From Thermoprotei archaeon (GTDB taxonomy: Archaea; Thermoproteota; Thermoprotei_A; Sulfolobales; WANQ01), in assembly GCA_027038805.1 (NCBI GenBank), contig JALWGO010000013.1:1-5693 (forward strand): a stretch of 5,693 bases of DNA, read 5' to 3'. The position numbers and the translations under genes were made by a program. Within the stretch, counting starts at the first letter, position 1; each line of letters opens with the position of its first letter. The notes below the pieces were generated by a model. The model made no database searches. It was not told the DNA's origin and saw only the letters and a program-made list of their open reading frames with translations. Positions 1 to 5,693 of this stretch are shown here, one piece after another.

Positions 1-41
1 ATGACAGTAAACAATATCCAGTATTTTAGTATTGCTGACAT
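1..41 (-). CDS. Possible start of a gene running off the left edge (5' fragment)
   Basis: Downstream of DUF424 on the same strand, an ATG at 41-39 opens a frame reading MSAILKYWILFTV up to the window edge, with no stop. It lies 14 nt after the DUF424 stop and shows no clear Shine-Dalgarno. A second frame is also open to the edge: from a TTG at 72-70, overlapping the DUF424 end, it ends in ILDIVYCH. In other crenarchaea I recall an NMD3-like ribosome-export gene following aIF2-beta and DUF424, and a Cys close to the N-terminus would suit that family. Thirteen to twenty-four codons are too few to decide either the frame or the product. Confidence 0.3.
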   Translation of the reverse strand, partial: MSAILKYWILFTV

Positions 42-55
42 CTATTATCGATAAT

Positions 56-394
56 CTAAAAGCTAGAGACAATAATGGCATAAGGAATACCATCTATTCT
101 TGTAATTGATTTCTCATGGATCAATCCTTTTCTCAATGCTTCATTTACTACTTTTTCTCCGAGAAGATTTACCGAAAAAGCTTCATCAGCTATCTTTAAA
201 GCAGTATCTATATCTACTAGTTCACCCCCATAGAACGGCTCTGCTACAACTATTTCACCGTTAGCTGTACTTATTTTTTTACCGTAAAGCGATTCATCAC
301 ATATGCTAACAAATAATTTTCCTTCTACAATAAACTTATTCAAATAAACTCTAACTCTACTATTAGAATGGCTTGACTGGCTGCTCTGCTCCAC
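56..394 (-). CDS. DUF424 family protein, small archaeal protein next to aIF2-beta
   Basis: The core, beginning around VYLNKFIVEG and running through SICDESLYGKKI, EPFYGGELVD, LLGEKVV, GLIHEKSI and RIDGIPYA, matches what I know of DUF424. This is an archaeal family of about 95-100 residues commonly found beside aIF2-beta; its biochemical function is unknown. The single CDE motif is the most conserved-looking point. The start is unclear, because no ATG lies near the family N-terminus. GTG at 394 gives 112 residues and a 32-nt overlap with aIF2-beta, with a weak GTGA at 403-400. TTG at 343 gives 95 residues but trims the first beta strand. An ATG at 457 is open but adds residues that are only the out-of-frame reading of the aIF2-beta zinc ribbon. 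I chose GTG 394 as the compromise. It is probably co-transcribed with aIF2-beta, and a link to translation is inferred from that. Confidence 0.8.
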   Translation of the reverse strand: MEQSSQSSHSNSRVRVYLNKFIVEGKLFVSICDESLYGKKISTANGEIVVAEPFYGGELVDIDTALKIADEAFSVNLLGEKVVNEALRKGLIHEKSITRIDGIPYAIIVSSF

Positions 395-785
395 ATGCTT
401 CACAGACAAGTATCCACACCTTGCCCTTCTTCTTAAGCACAGTGTCCGGGCGTCCACAATTCGGACATATGACGTAGGTCTTAATGAATCTATTTAATAA
501 GACGTTTATTGCGGAAGCCGAGAATTTACCATGTATTACTAATGCACCAGTATCGTCGATACTTCCAGGTGCTGCTAATTCCTTTAACAAGTATCTCATA
601 AGTAATCGCGGCTCTCTCCTTAACTTATCAGTTATTTCCGAGAAGTTCTTGATTATCGTTTTCCCAGGTATATAGACTATCTGTGGCTTTGGTGGAACGA
701 ATCTTTCTCCCCCACCAAGCTTAACTGGTACTTTTGAGTAAACTCTATCAAGCATCCACTCATAGCTATAATCTTTTACCGGCAT
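363..785 (-). CDS. Translation initiation factor aIF2 subunit beta
   Basis: This is the beta subunit of the heterotrimeric archaeal initiation factor 2, which brings Met-tRNAi to the small ribosomal subunit as a complex with aIF2-gamma and GTP; it acts in the cytoplasm. The 140 residues match the usual family length of about 135-140. An N-terminal helix (about 5-20, YEWMLDRVYSKVP) is the type of segment that docks on gamma. The central alpha-beta domain (about 28-100) contains FVPPKPQIVYIPGKT, NFSEI, LMRYLLKEL and LVIHGKFSASAINVLL. The C-terminal zinc ribbon has C107-x2-C110 (CPNCGRPDT) and C128-x2-C131 (CEACGAEQPV). The ATG at 785 is preceded by GAGGGTG 10 nt upstream. The stop TAA is followed in frame by TAG, TAG, AGT and TAG, so readthrough is strongly blocked. 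It is the first gene of a minus-strand unit with DUF424. Confidence 0.96.
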   Translation of the reverse strand: MPVKDYSYEWMLDRVYSKVPVKLGGGERFVPPKPQIVYIPGKTIIKNFSEITDKLRREPRLLMRYLLKELAAPGSIDDTGALVIHGKFSASAINVLLNRFIKTYVICPNCGRPDTVLKKKGKVWILVCEACGAEQPVKPF

Positions 786-795
786 TGTTTTTCTA

Positions 796-802
796 CACCC
801 TC
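796..802 (-). promoter_or_regulatory. Shine-Dalgarno site for aIF2-beta
   Basis: GAGGGTG on the minus strand lies 10 nt before the ATG at 785-783. It can pair with the archaeal 16S 3' end (CCUCC core) and supports that start. A TATA box at 825-832 would put the transcript start near 802, so this site would lie almost at the 5' end of the mRNA. Confidence 0.55.
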
Positions 803-824
803 TACACTACAACTATTTAGAAGA

Positions 825-832
825 CTTATAAG
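825..832. promoter_or_regulatory. Palindromic TATA element shared by divergent genes
   Basis: CTTATAAG is a perfect 8-bp palindrome in the middle of the 83-bp gap between aIF2-beta (minus) and the methylthiotransferase (plus). Archaeal TATA boxes usually sit about 26 nt upstream of transcription start. From this element the plus-strand start would fall near 855, just before the first usable codon at 869. The minus-strand start would fall near 802, giving a leader of about 17 nt for aIF2-beta. Both fit, and no better TATA-like sequence is visible in the gap. Use in both directions is inferred. Confidence 0.5.
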
Positions 833-853
833 CTTACTAGGAAAGGCTAACAA

Positions 854-860
854 GAGGGAA
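854..860 (+). promoter_or_regulatory. Shine-Dalgarno-like site for the methylthiotransferase
   Basis: GAGGGAA lies 8 nt before ATT 869 and 9 nt before TTG 870. It is the only ribosome-binding-like sequence in the region and argues that translation begins here and not at the ATG at 935, which has no such site in front of it. Confidence 0.5.
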
Positions 861-868
861 CCACAATC

Positions 869-2170
869 ATTGAAGCGGAGAAAATATACTTTGAAACTTA
901 TGGATGTAGTTTAAATAAAGCTGATAGCGCTACTATGATGTACCTATCCAGTAGTAGAGGCTACAACATAGTTGTAAGAGAAGAGGAAGCCGACGTTATA
1001 GTCGTAAATACTTGTACAGTACGCAGAGACACTGATGAACGAATCATAGACAGAATTGTAAAAATAAGAAGAGCTTATCCTAATAAAAAGATAATCGTAG
1101 CCGGGTGCCTTGTCTCCGCACAACCCTACACAGTTAAGAAAGCATTAGATGGAACACGTTACTCACTACTCTCTACACACATGATTACAGATATAAATAA
1201 GGCAATAAGAGAAGATATAAAAAAGATTAAATTTAACCAAAATAAAGTATTCTATCCTCAAAAGAACGTCATAGCTATAATACCAATAGCAGATGGATGT
1301 ACAGGGGCTTGTAGCTTTTGTATAACACGTATTGCTCGTCCATTACTTAATAGCTATCCCATAGAGTATGTATTTAGAAAAACGAAAGAAGCCGTTAGAA
1401 GTGGTGCCAGAGAAATACAGCTTACATCACAGGATCTAGGAGCATATGGGCTTGATCGTTATCACAGATATATGTTACCTGAATTAGCAAAGATGATACT
1501 TGATATTCCTGGTGACTTTATGGTAAGACTAGGTATGATGAATCCCGAACATTTATTGAATATTATTGATGATATTGTTGAACTATTAAGAGATCAGAAA
1601 GTATACAAGTTTATACATATACCATTGCAGAGCGGGAGCAATCATTTATTAAAAATAATGAATAGACGATATACTGTTGAAGATTTCACGTATCTTGTAA
1701 AATATATTAGAAAGAAAGTAGAGGACATCATGATAGCCACCGACATAATAGTTGGACATCCTGGCGAAAGAGACCAGGATTTCGAGGAAACAATTAATGT
1801 GCTAAGAGAATTAGAAATAGAACGAGTTCATATAGCACAGTACACTCCACGACCAAGAACGCTTGCCTACACCTTACCTCAGGTTAAACCACACATTAGG
1901 AAATATAGATTAAGAAAAATTCTCGAACTAATTGAAAAGATAGGCTTTAGAGCACATAGAAAATACGTTGGGAAGAAAGCCAAAGTCCTAACTACCGAGC
2001 TTGGTAACAATAGAACTACAATAGCACGAACTCAGAGTTACTATCCAGTTATAATAAAAGAAGAAGTCCCCCTAGGTAAATGGATATATGTCGACATCAT
2101 AGATGCAACATACTATGATTTAAGAGGAAAGCGGGCCCGCGGGGATTTGAACCCCGGACTACCGGCTTAG
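869..2170 (+). CDS. Radical-SAM tRNA methylthiotransferase (CDKAL1/MtaB-like, t6A37 to ms2t6A37)
   Basis: The family adds a methylthio group to C2 of N6-threonylcarbamoyl-A37 in tRNAs that read ANN codons, using SAM and two [4Fe-4S] clusters. With ATT 869 as start it has 433 residues. The N-terminal MTTase domain has cluster ligands Cys13 (ETYGCSLNKADS), Cys49 (VVNTC) and Cys80 (VAGC). The radical-SAM domain has Cys144-x3-Cys148-x2-Cys151 (GCTGACSFC), followed by TSQDLGAYG, HIPLQSGS and DIIVGHPGE. A TRAM-type tRNA-binding domain (about 365-419) ends at YYDLRGK. The first in-frame ATG, at 935, would delete Cys13, so it cannot be the start of an active enzyme. The frame is open only from 851 and contains no ATG, GTG or TTG before 935. 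Start options are ATT 869, ATC 866, or TTG 870 in another frame followed by a -1 shift. The last 12 codons are antisense to tRNA-Arg. Family assignment is firm; exact substrate specificity is inferred. Confidence 0.9.
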   Translation: MEAEKIYFETYGCSLNKADSATMMYLSSSRGYNIVVREEEADVIVVNTCTVRRDTDERIIDRIVKIRRAYPNKKIIVAGCLVSAQPYTVKKALDGTRYSLLSTHMITDINKAIREDIKKIKFNQNKVFYPQKNVIAIIPIADGCTGACSFCITRIARPLLNSYPIEYVFRKTKEAVRSGAREIQLTSQDLGAYGLDRYHRYMLPELAKMILDIPGDFMVRLGMMNPEHLLNIIDDIVELLRDQKVYKFIHIPLQSGSNHLLKIMNRRYTVEDFTYLVKYIRKKVEDIMIATDIIVGHPGERDQDFEETINVLRELEIERVHIAQYTPRPRTLAYTLPQVKPHIRKYRLRKILELIEKIGFRAHRKYVGKKAKVLTTELGNNRTTIARTQSYYPVIIKEEVPLGKWIYVDIIDATYYDLRGKRARGDLNPGLPA

Positions 2171-2206
2171 AAGGCCGGCGCCCTATCCTGGCTAGGCGAC
2201 GGGCCC
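2132..2206 (-). tRNA. tRNA-Arg (anticodon UCU)
   Basis: The 75-nt minus-strand sequence folds into a full cloverleaf. The acceptor GGGCCCG pairs with CGGGCCC without mismatch. D-arm GCCT/GGGC (one T-G pair) closes a 10-nt loop that contains GG and the Arg-typical A20. Anticodon stem CCGGC/GCCGG closes loop CTTCTAA, giving anticodon UCU at 2171-2169 with A37 at 2168. The variable loop is TAGTC. T-arm CGGGG/CCCCG closes loop TTCAAAT. The discriminator is G73, CCA is not encoded, and there is no intron. It reads AGA/AGG, the arginine codons that dominate in this AT-rich window. The GC-rich stems in an AT-rich genome are a hyperthermophile signature. It overlaps the 3' end of the methylthiotransferase CDS on the other strand by 39 nt. 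Confidence 0.97.
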
Positions 2207-2229
2207 TCAAAAGAAATGTTGTGAGGCCA

Positions 2230-2237
2230 TTTTTAAA
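2230..2237 (-). promoter_or_regulatory. TATA box of tRNA-Arg, overlapping the upstream stop codon
   Basis: On the minus strand the sequence ATATTTAAAAAT (2240-2229) contains TTTAAAAA centred about 27 nt before the first tRNA nucleotide. This is the expected archaeal TATA spacing if transcription starts at or very near the mature 5' end. The same bases hold the TAA stop (2235-2233) of the DUF434/DUF5616 gene. The tRNA could therefore be transcribed from its own promoter as well as by readthrough from the AlaRS unit. Confidence 0.6.
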
Positions 2238-2970
2238 TATTTATTACATTGCCTAGTATCTTGTTAATATCAATTACATTGTTATACTTCATTACATGAA
2301 GTATTGTGTACCCGGCAAGATCAAACACTCTTTTAGCATTCATAAGGATGACGACATCGCTTGACGACACGATACCAGACAATGATAATATTTTTTTATC
2401 AGATTTACTAGCCAATACCACTATTGTATACGGTATAAAATTCAATGCAAGCTTATTTATTATTGATGAGAAAAACTTACTCCATCTTACATTTTTGTCA
2501 AAAACTATTACGAGTTCTCCTACATCTAGCATACTTAGCGATAAAACTAGGTAGAAAGCTGCCCTAAAGAGATGAAAATCGTAATCTACATGACCAAATA
2601 CACCTAATATATCTCTAATGAAAGTATCGTCTCCCTTAATTAATTGCTTACATTTAAGGGCAGCCGATAATGTTAACAGCACATTGAATCCGTCAACAAC
2701 AATCCTATTAGAGGATAACTCATTAGATTTCACTATCTTGCTCAAGATGTTGTTTACTATTTCATCGCTATGAATTGATCTATAAATGACCAAGCGTTCT
2801 TTTTTTGAGAGACCGTATCGGCTTGAAACAAAATTTAATGCTGGTACAGCATTGTATCCCCTGTTAAGCAGATACTTATAATCCTTAGCGGCATCGGTTA
2901 ATCTCTCTATTCTTAACAAATCCTCATAGTATTGACAGTAATGCTTTGGTAGTACACTCATTATTGACAC
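2233..2970 (-). CDS. DUF434/DUF5616 archaeal protein (COG2454-like), function unknown
   Basis: The N-terminal part (about 22-75: LTDAAKDYKYLLNRGYN, VSSRYGLSKKERLVIYRSI) matches DUF434. The rest (about 88-230: IVVDGFNVLLTLSAAL, DDTFIRDILGVFG, ELVIVFDKNVRWSK, VVILMNAKRVFDLAGY) matches DUF5616. No activity is established that I know of. The pattern of Asp93-Gly-Phe-Asn96 after a beta strand, then Asp114/115, Asp120, Asp158 and Asp205, recalls the acidic site of NYN/PIN-like nucleases; this is inference only. The length of 245 fits the two-domain family. The start is GTG 2970, three bases after the AlaRS stop; ATG 2961 (242 residues) is equally possible, since neither has a strong Shine-Dalgarno. 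The tight spacing suggests an operon with AlaRS and coupled translation, hinting at an RNA-related role. Confidence 0.83.
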   Translation of the reverse strand: MSIMSVLPKHYCQYYEDLLRIERLTDAAKDYKYLLNRGYNAVPALNFVSSRYGLSKKERLVIYRSIHSDEIVNNILSKIVKSNELSSNRIVVDGFNVLLTLSAALKCKQLIKGDDTFIRDILGVFGHVDYDFHLFRAAFYLVLSLSMLDVGELVIVFDKNVRWSKFFSSIINKLALNFIPYTIVVLASKSDKKILSLSGIVSSSDVVILMNAKRVFDLAGYTILHVMKYNNVIDINKILGNVINI

Positions 2971-2973
2971 TGA

Positions 2974-5693
2974 TTAGTATGTTTTAAGTATTTTTTCTAA
3001 TACTTCAATTAGCTTATTCTTGTCAATTTCAATTACTGCTGTAGCATGATCACTTTTTCCGCCTCCTTTAAGAGGGACTTGATCCCTTAACTTGTTTATT
3101 AGTGTGAGAGCATTGATTTTATCTCTTATTTCTCTGGGAACAGATATTTCTAGACGTGTTTTATTGTTAATCTTTTTAATGAATATTAGTAGAATATCAG
3201 TAACGTTCTTGTGTAACGTGCGTAGTATTTCGCTTGCTAGTGTTTCTGGGTACTCGCCGAGATCCATTATATAGTATTTTATACCACTGGGAGTTGTGAG
3301 AGCGTTTTCTACTATGTTATTCAATATATCATTCATTATTTTCTTCTTCATAAACGTATTTTCTTCGCGTATTCTATTATATGCATCTAGCAGAGAGTTT
3401 ATCCGCTTATCAATATCTTTTCTAGACGCTCCTATTAATGATGCGATATTATCTAGTGTTTTCTCCAACTTGTTTGCGTATCTTACGAGCTGTGTTCCAG
3501 CAACATATTCAAATCTTATTACTCCGTCTTGAAGTTTGTCTACATTAATTATTTTTATACCACCAATCTCCGATGTAACTGATACATGTGTTCCAAAGCA
3601 TGCCTCTGTATCCCAATCTTCTATTTCAACTATTCTAAGTATTGGATCTGGAGGTACTCCTCCTTGATATATTGTATATCCGTATAGGGCCTCAGCTTTA
3701 TTACGGTCTATAAAACGTGTGATTACTCTCCTTCTATCAGTTATTACCTTATTAGCTAATTCTTCTATCTTTTCCAGTTCTTTTTCTGAGGGCATTTTAT
3801 AATGTGTTACATCTAAACGTGCTTTCTCCTCTGTTTTTTCTGCTCCCGCTTGCCACACATGTTCTCCTAGAACTCTTCTCAAAGCACCGAGTAAGATATG
3901 GGTTGCTGTATGATGTCTCATTAGTTTAAATCTTCTATCCCAGTCTATGCGTCCTGTTACAACACTATTTTCATTTATATTTAATGGTCTCTCCAGTACA
4001 TGCACTATTACTCCGTTAATCTTCTGTACATCAACAACCTTTACCATATCGTTGCTAGAGATTATGTATCCTAAATCTGGCTTCTGTCCTCCTCCTTCTG
4101 GATAGAACGCGGTAGCATCTAGTACAATATATTTGTCTTTTATACCTATTATCTTTGCTTTGAACTCTTTGATGTATGGATTCTCGTGGAATAGCCTACG
4201 TGTTTCAGGTAGCTTTTTAGCCCACTCAACTATTTCTTGCGGCAACTTTATTACCTCTTTTCGCGAGACACCGCCTCTATGCCTTGCTGCTACAAGTGCA
4301 TAGAAGTTTGTGGGAATGTCAACTTCTATGCCTAGTTCTTGCGCCTTTTGTGCAACAATATCCGGAGGTAATCCGTGCGAGTCATATAATTCTATTAGTT
4401 CGTCTATTCCTAGTTTTCTTCTCTTTTTCAAATAACGTTTAATTACTTTTAATCCACGTCTCAATGTTTCCTTAAATCTTTCCTCCTCATAATTTATGAC
4501 ATCAAGTATGTAGTCTTTTCTACTATTCAATCTTGGGAAATCCTCTGACCAGTAGTTTATCTGTAATAATAATAGCTCTGACAACGGCACATCAGCATTG
4601 ATTGTATTCATTGCCCGTAAAGTCCTTCTAATAACTAATCTAGCGAGATAACCCTCACCTGAATTAGACGGTACAATGCCATCAGCAAGCATCCATGCCA
4701 ATGTTCTTGTATGATCTAATATGGCGTAGACTTTAGCCGTCCTATAGAATAACTCTTTAAACTCCTCTGGCTTAACGGCTAATTCTTTAGATACTTTTTC
4801 AACGAATTCATTGATTGATGATGGATTATTTGGATTAAGTTTTGAAGCGTATTTTAATCCTACCATTAATTCTTCTTTGCTGAGAGGCTCCACACCTAGT
4901 TTTTTATGGAACTCGTTTACAAGGTTACCATATATAGCATGGAATGCTGTGGGAGTTTTCTGTGTAAGCCATGCTATTCTCTCTACACCATATCCGGTAT
5001 CAACTATTTTTATGGGTATTTCAACGTATCTATTATCTTCAATTTTATACTGCATAAACACTAGTGTTGCGACCTCTAGACCACCAACAGCTACTTCAAA
5101 AGATGGACCTGCATTACCTCCACCTTCCCACCAAGATTCTTTAAATACCAACTGGTCTTCAGGTATTCTGATTTCCTTTGTAAAGAACTCATAGGCTAAT
5201 TCAACTGTTTTGTCTTTCCAGTAAACTTTTTTATCGGGATAATTGAAAGCATGATGAGCTGCCATTTCAAAGCTGGTCAAGTGTCTACCGAATGTTATGC
5301 CAACATTATCTATGTCCTCTAATCTTATACAAGGCTGTGAAATAACTAGTGGATTTGCTGGAGGAGGGACTATGCCATTTGTGACAAACGGCTGAAATAC
5401 TACTATACTCGCAATGGTTAGATATAAGTCGTCACGCCAACGTGCTACAACTGGACGAGGTTCTACTGGTTCATGACCATGCCTCTTAAAGAATTCGATA
5501 AACTTCTTTCTAACATCTCTTACACTTAGCGGTGGACTTTTTATGTTCAACTCAGGGAACACATAGTCACTACAAGGAGCATCCATACATGTCTCGAGGG
5601 CAGGATTTTTAGTCCAGAAGAATTCACCACATACTTTACATTTTTTCCTAACGAAATTATTATTCTCAAAGAATCTTAACCTATATACACTAG
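2974..5693 (-). CDS. alaS: Alanyl-tRNA synthetase, archaeal type (5' end beyond window)
   Basis: The enzyme charges tRNA-Ala with alanine and clears mischarged Ser and Gly. Residues are numbered from the internal Met at 5586. The class II catalytic core includes motif 2 (GRHLTSFEM, about 100-108), SWWEGGGNAGPSFEV (151-165) and motif 3 (DTGYGVER, 196-203). The tRNA-recognition helices follow. The editing domain has the metal site His559-x3-His563 (HTATH) and Cys663-x3-His667 (CFGTH). A coiled-coil-like stretch (about 700-760) leads to the C-terminal glycine motif LKGGGKSDHATA (839-850). The frame stays open upstream of Met 5586 to the window edge, reading RLRFFENNNFVRKKCKVCGE and on through FFWTKNPALETC. 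These cysteines, with Cys5 of DAPC, form the N-terminal zinc-like module of archaeal AlaRS. The true start therefore lies beyond 5693, and about 905 residues are visible of a family of about 900-915. It leads a unit with the DUF434/DUF5616 gene. Confidence 0.97.
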   Translation of the reverse strand, partial: SVYRLRFFENNNFVRKKCKVCGEFFWTKNPALETCMDAPCSDYVFPELNIKSPPLSVRDVRKKFIEFFKRHGHEPVEPRPVVARWRDDLYLTIASIVVFQPFVTNGIVPPPANPLVISQPCIRLEDIDNVGITFGRHLTSFEMAAHHAFNYPDKKVYWKDKTVELAYEFFTKEIRIPEDQLVFKESWWEGGGNAGPSFEVAVGGLEVATLVFMQYKIEDNRYVEIPIKIVDTGYGVERIAWLTQKTPTAFHAIYGNLVNEFHKKLGVEPLSKEELMVGLKYASKLNPNNPSSINEFVEKVSKELAVKPEEFKELFYRTAKVYAILDHTRTLAWMLADGIVPSNSGEGYLARLVIRRTLRAMNTINADVPLSELLLLQINYWSEDFPRLNSRKDYILDVINYEEERFKETLRRGLKVIKRYLKKRRKLGIDELIELYDSHGLPPDIVAQKAQELGIEVDIPTNFYALVAARHRGGVSRKEVIKLPQEIVEWAKKLPETRRLFHENPYIKEFKAKIIGIKDKYIVLDATAFYPEGGGQKPDLGYIISSNDMVKVVDVQKINGVIVHVLERPLNINENSVVTGRIDWDRRFKLMRHHTATHILLGALRRVLGEHVWQAGAEKTEEKARLDVTHYKMPSEKELEKIEELANKVITDRRRVITRFIDRNKAEALYGYTIYQGGVPPDPILRIVEIEDWDTEACFGTHVSVTSEIGGIKIINVDKLQDGVIRFEYVAGTQLVRYANKLEKTLDNIASLIGASRKDIDKRINSLLDAYNRIREENTFMKKKIMNDILNNIVENALTTPSGIKYYIMDLGEYPETLASEILRTLHKNVTDILLIFIKKINNKTRLEISVPREIRDKINALTLINKLRDQVPLKGGGKSDHATAVIEIDKNKLIEVLEKILKTY

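Noticed and set aside
484..675. Plus-strand open frame of 63 codons
   Set aside because: It lies fully antisense to aIF2-beta, shows no family resemblance and has no ribosome-binding site.
870..914. Fourteen-codon frame from TTG 870 as an independent leader peptide
   Set aside because: Its start and Shine-Dalgarno are better explained as the possible unshifted beginning of the methylthiotransferase; nothing supports a separate peptide.
2107..2131. Terminator downstream of tRNA-Arg
   Set aside because: The minus strand after the tRNA is only mildly pyrimidine-rich (CTTTCCTCTT), without a proper T-run, so termination there cannot be supported.
2306..2554. Plus-strand open frame of 82 codons
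   Set aside because: It is antisense to the DUF434/DUF5616 gene and has no recognisable motif.
3092..3532. Two hydrophobic-looking plus-strand frames (3092-3274 and 3296-3532)
   Set aside because: Both are antisense to AlaRS. The Leu/Ile/Ser-rich composition is what the complement of Lys/Glu-rich AT-biased codons yields.
4811..5194. Plus-strand open frame of 127 codons
   Set aside because: It is antisense to the conserved catalytic core of AlaRS, with no family resemblance or start signal.
1..5693. CRISPR array, insertion sequence or long repeats
   Set aside because: No repeated units, transposase-like protein or terminal inverted repeats were seen; genes fill almost the whole window.

Overview
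The window looks like a piece of a hyperthermophilic crenarchaeal chromosome. The base composition is AT-rich, yet the one tRNA gene is strongly GC-rich, with an unbroken 7-bp acceptor stem. The proteins are archaeal types: aIF2-beta, DUF424, an archaeal-form alanyl-tRNA synthetase with a Cys-containing N-terminal zinc module, a CDKAL1/MtaB-like tRNA methylthiotransferase, and a DUF434/DUF5616 protein. The promoters carry TATA boxes. A member of the Desulfurococcales (Staphylothermus-like) is my best guess, but this rests on general protein and composition character and not on a search.

Layout from left to right. On the minus strand, aIF2-beta (363-785) is followed by a DUF424 gene (about 56-394), and the start of a third gene probably runs off the left edge. 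An 83-bp divergent intergenic region (786-868) carries a palindromic TATA element. On the plus strand, a radical-SAM tRNA methylthiotransferase (about 869-2170) runs rightwards. It collides tail-to-tail with a minus-strand tRNA-Arg(UCU) gene (2132-2206), and the last 39 nt of the CDS are antisense to the tRNA. Further right, again on the minus strand, AlaRS (2974 to beyond 5693) is followed after 3 bp by the DUF434/DUF5616 gene (2233-2970). The TATA box of the tRNA overlaps the stop codon of that last gene.

Every recognisable gene concerns translation: initiation (aIF2-beta), tRNA charging (AlaRS), tRNA modification (methylthiotransferase) and a tRNA. The two DUF proteins are archaeal families without a firm function. 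Two features deserve attention. First, the methylthiotransferase has no ATG, GTG or TTG start that keeps its first conserved cysteine in frame, so it needs an AUU/AUC start, a -1 frameshift in an A-run, or a sequence correction. Second, its stop codon lies opposite the anticodon and A37 of a tRNA whose A37 belongs to the class of nucleotides that this enzyme family modifies. No mobile elements, CRISPR arrays or long repeats were seen, and no non-coding stretch exceeds 300 bases.
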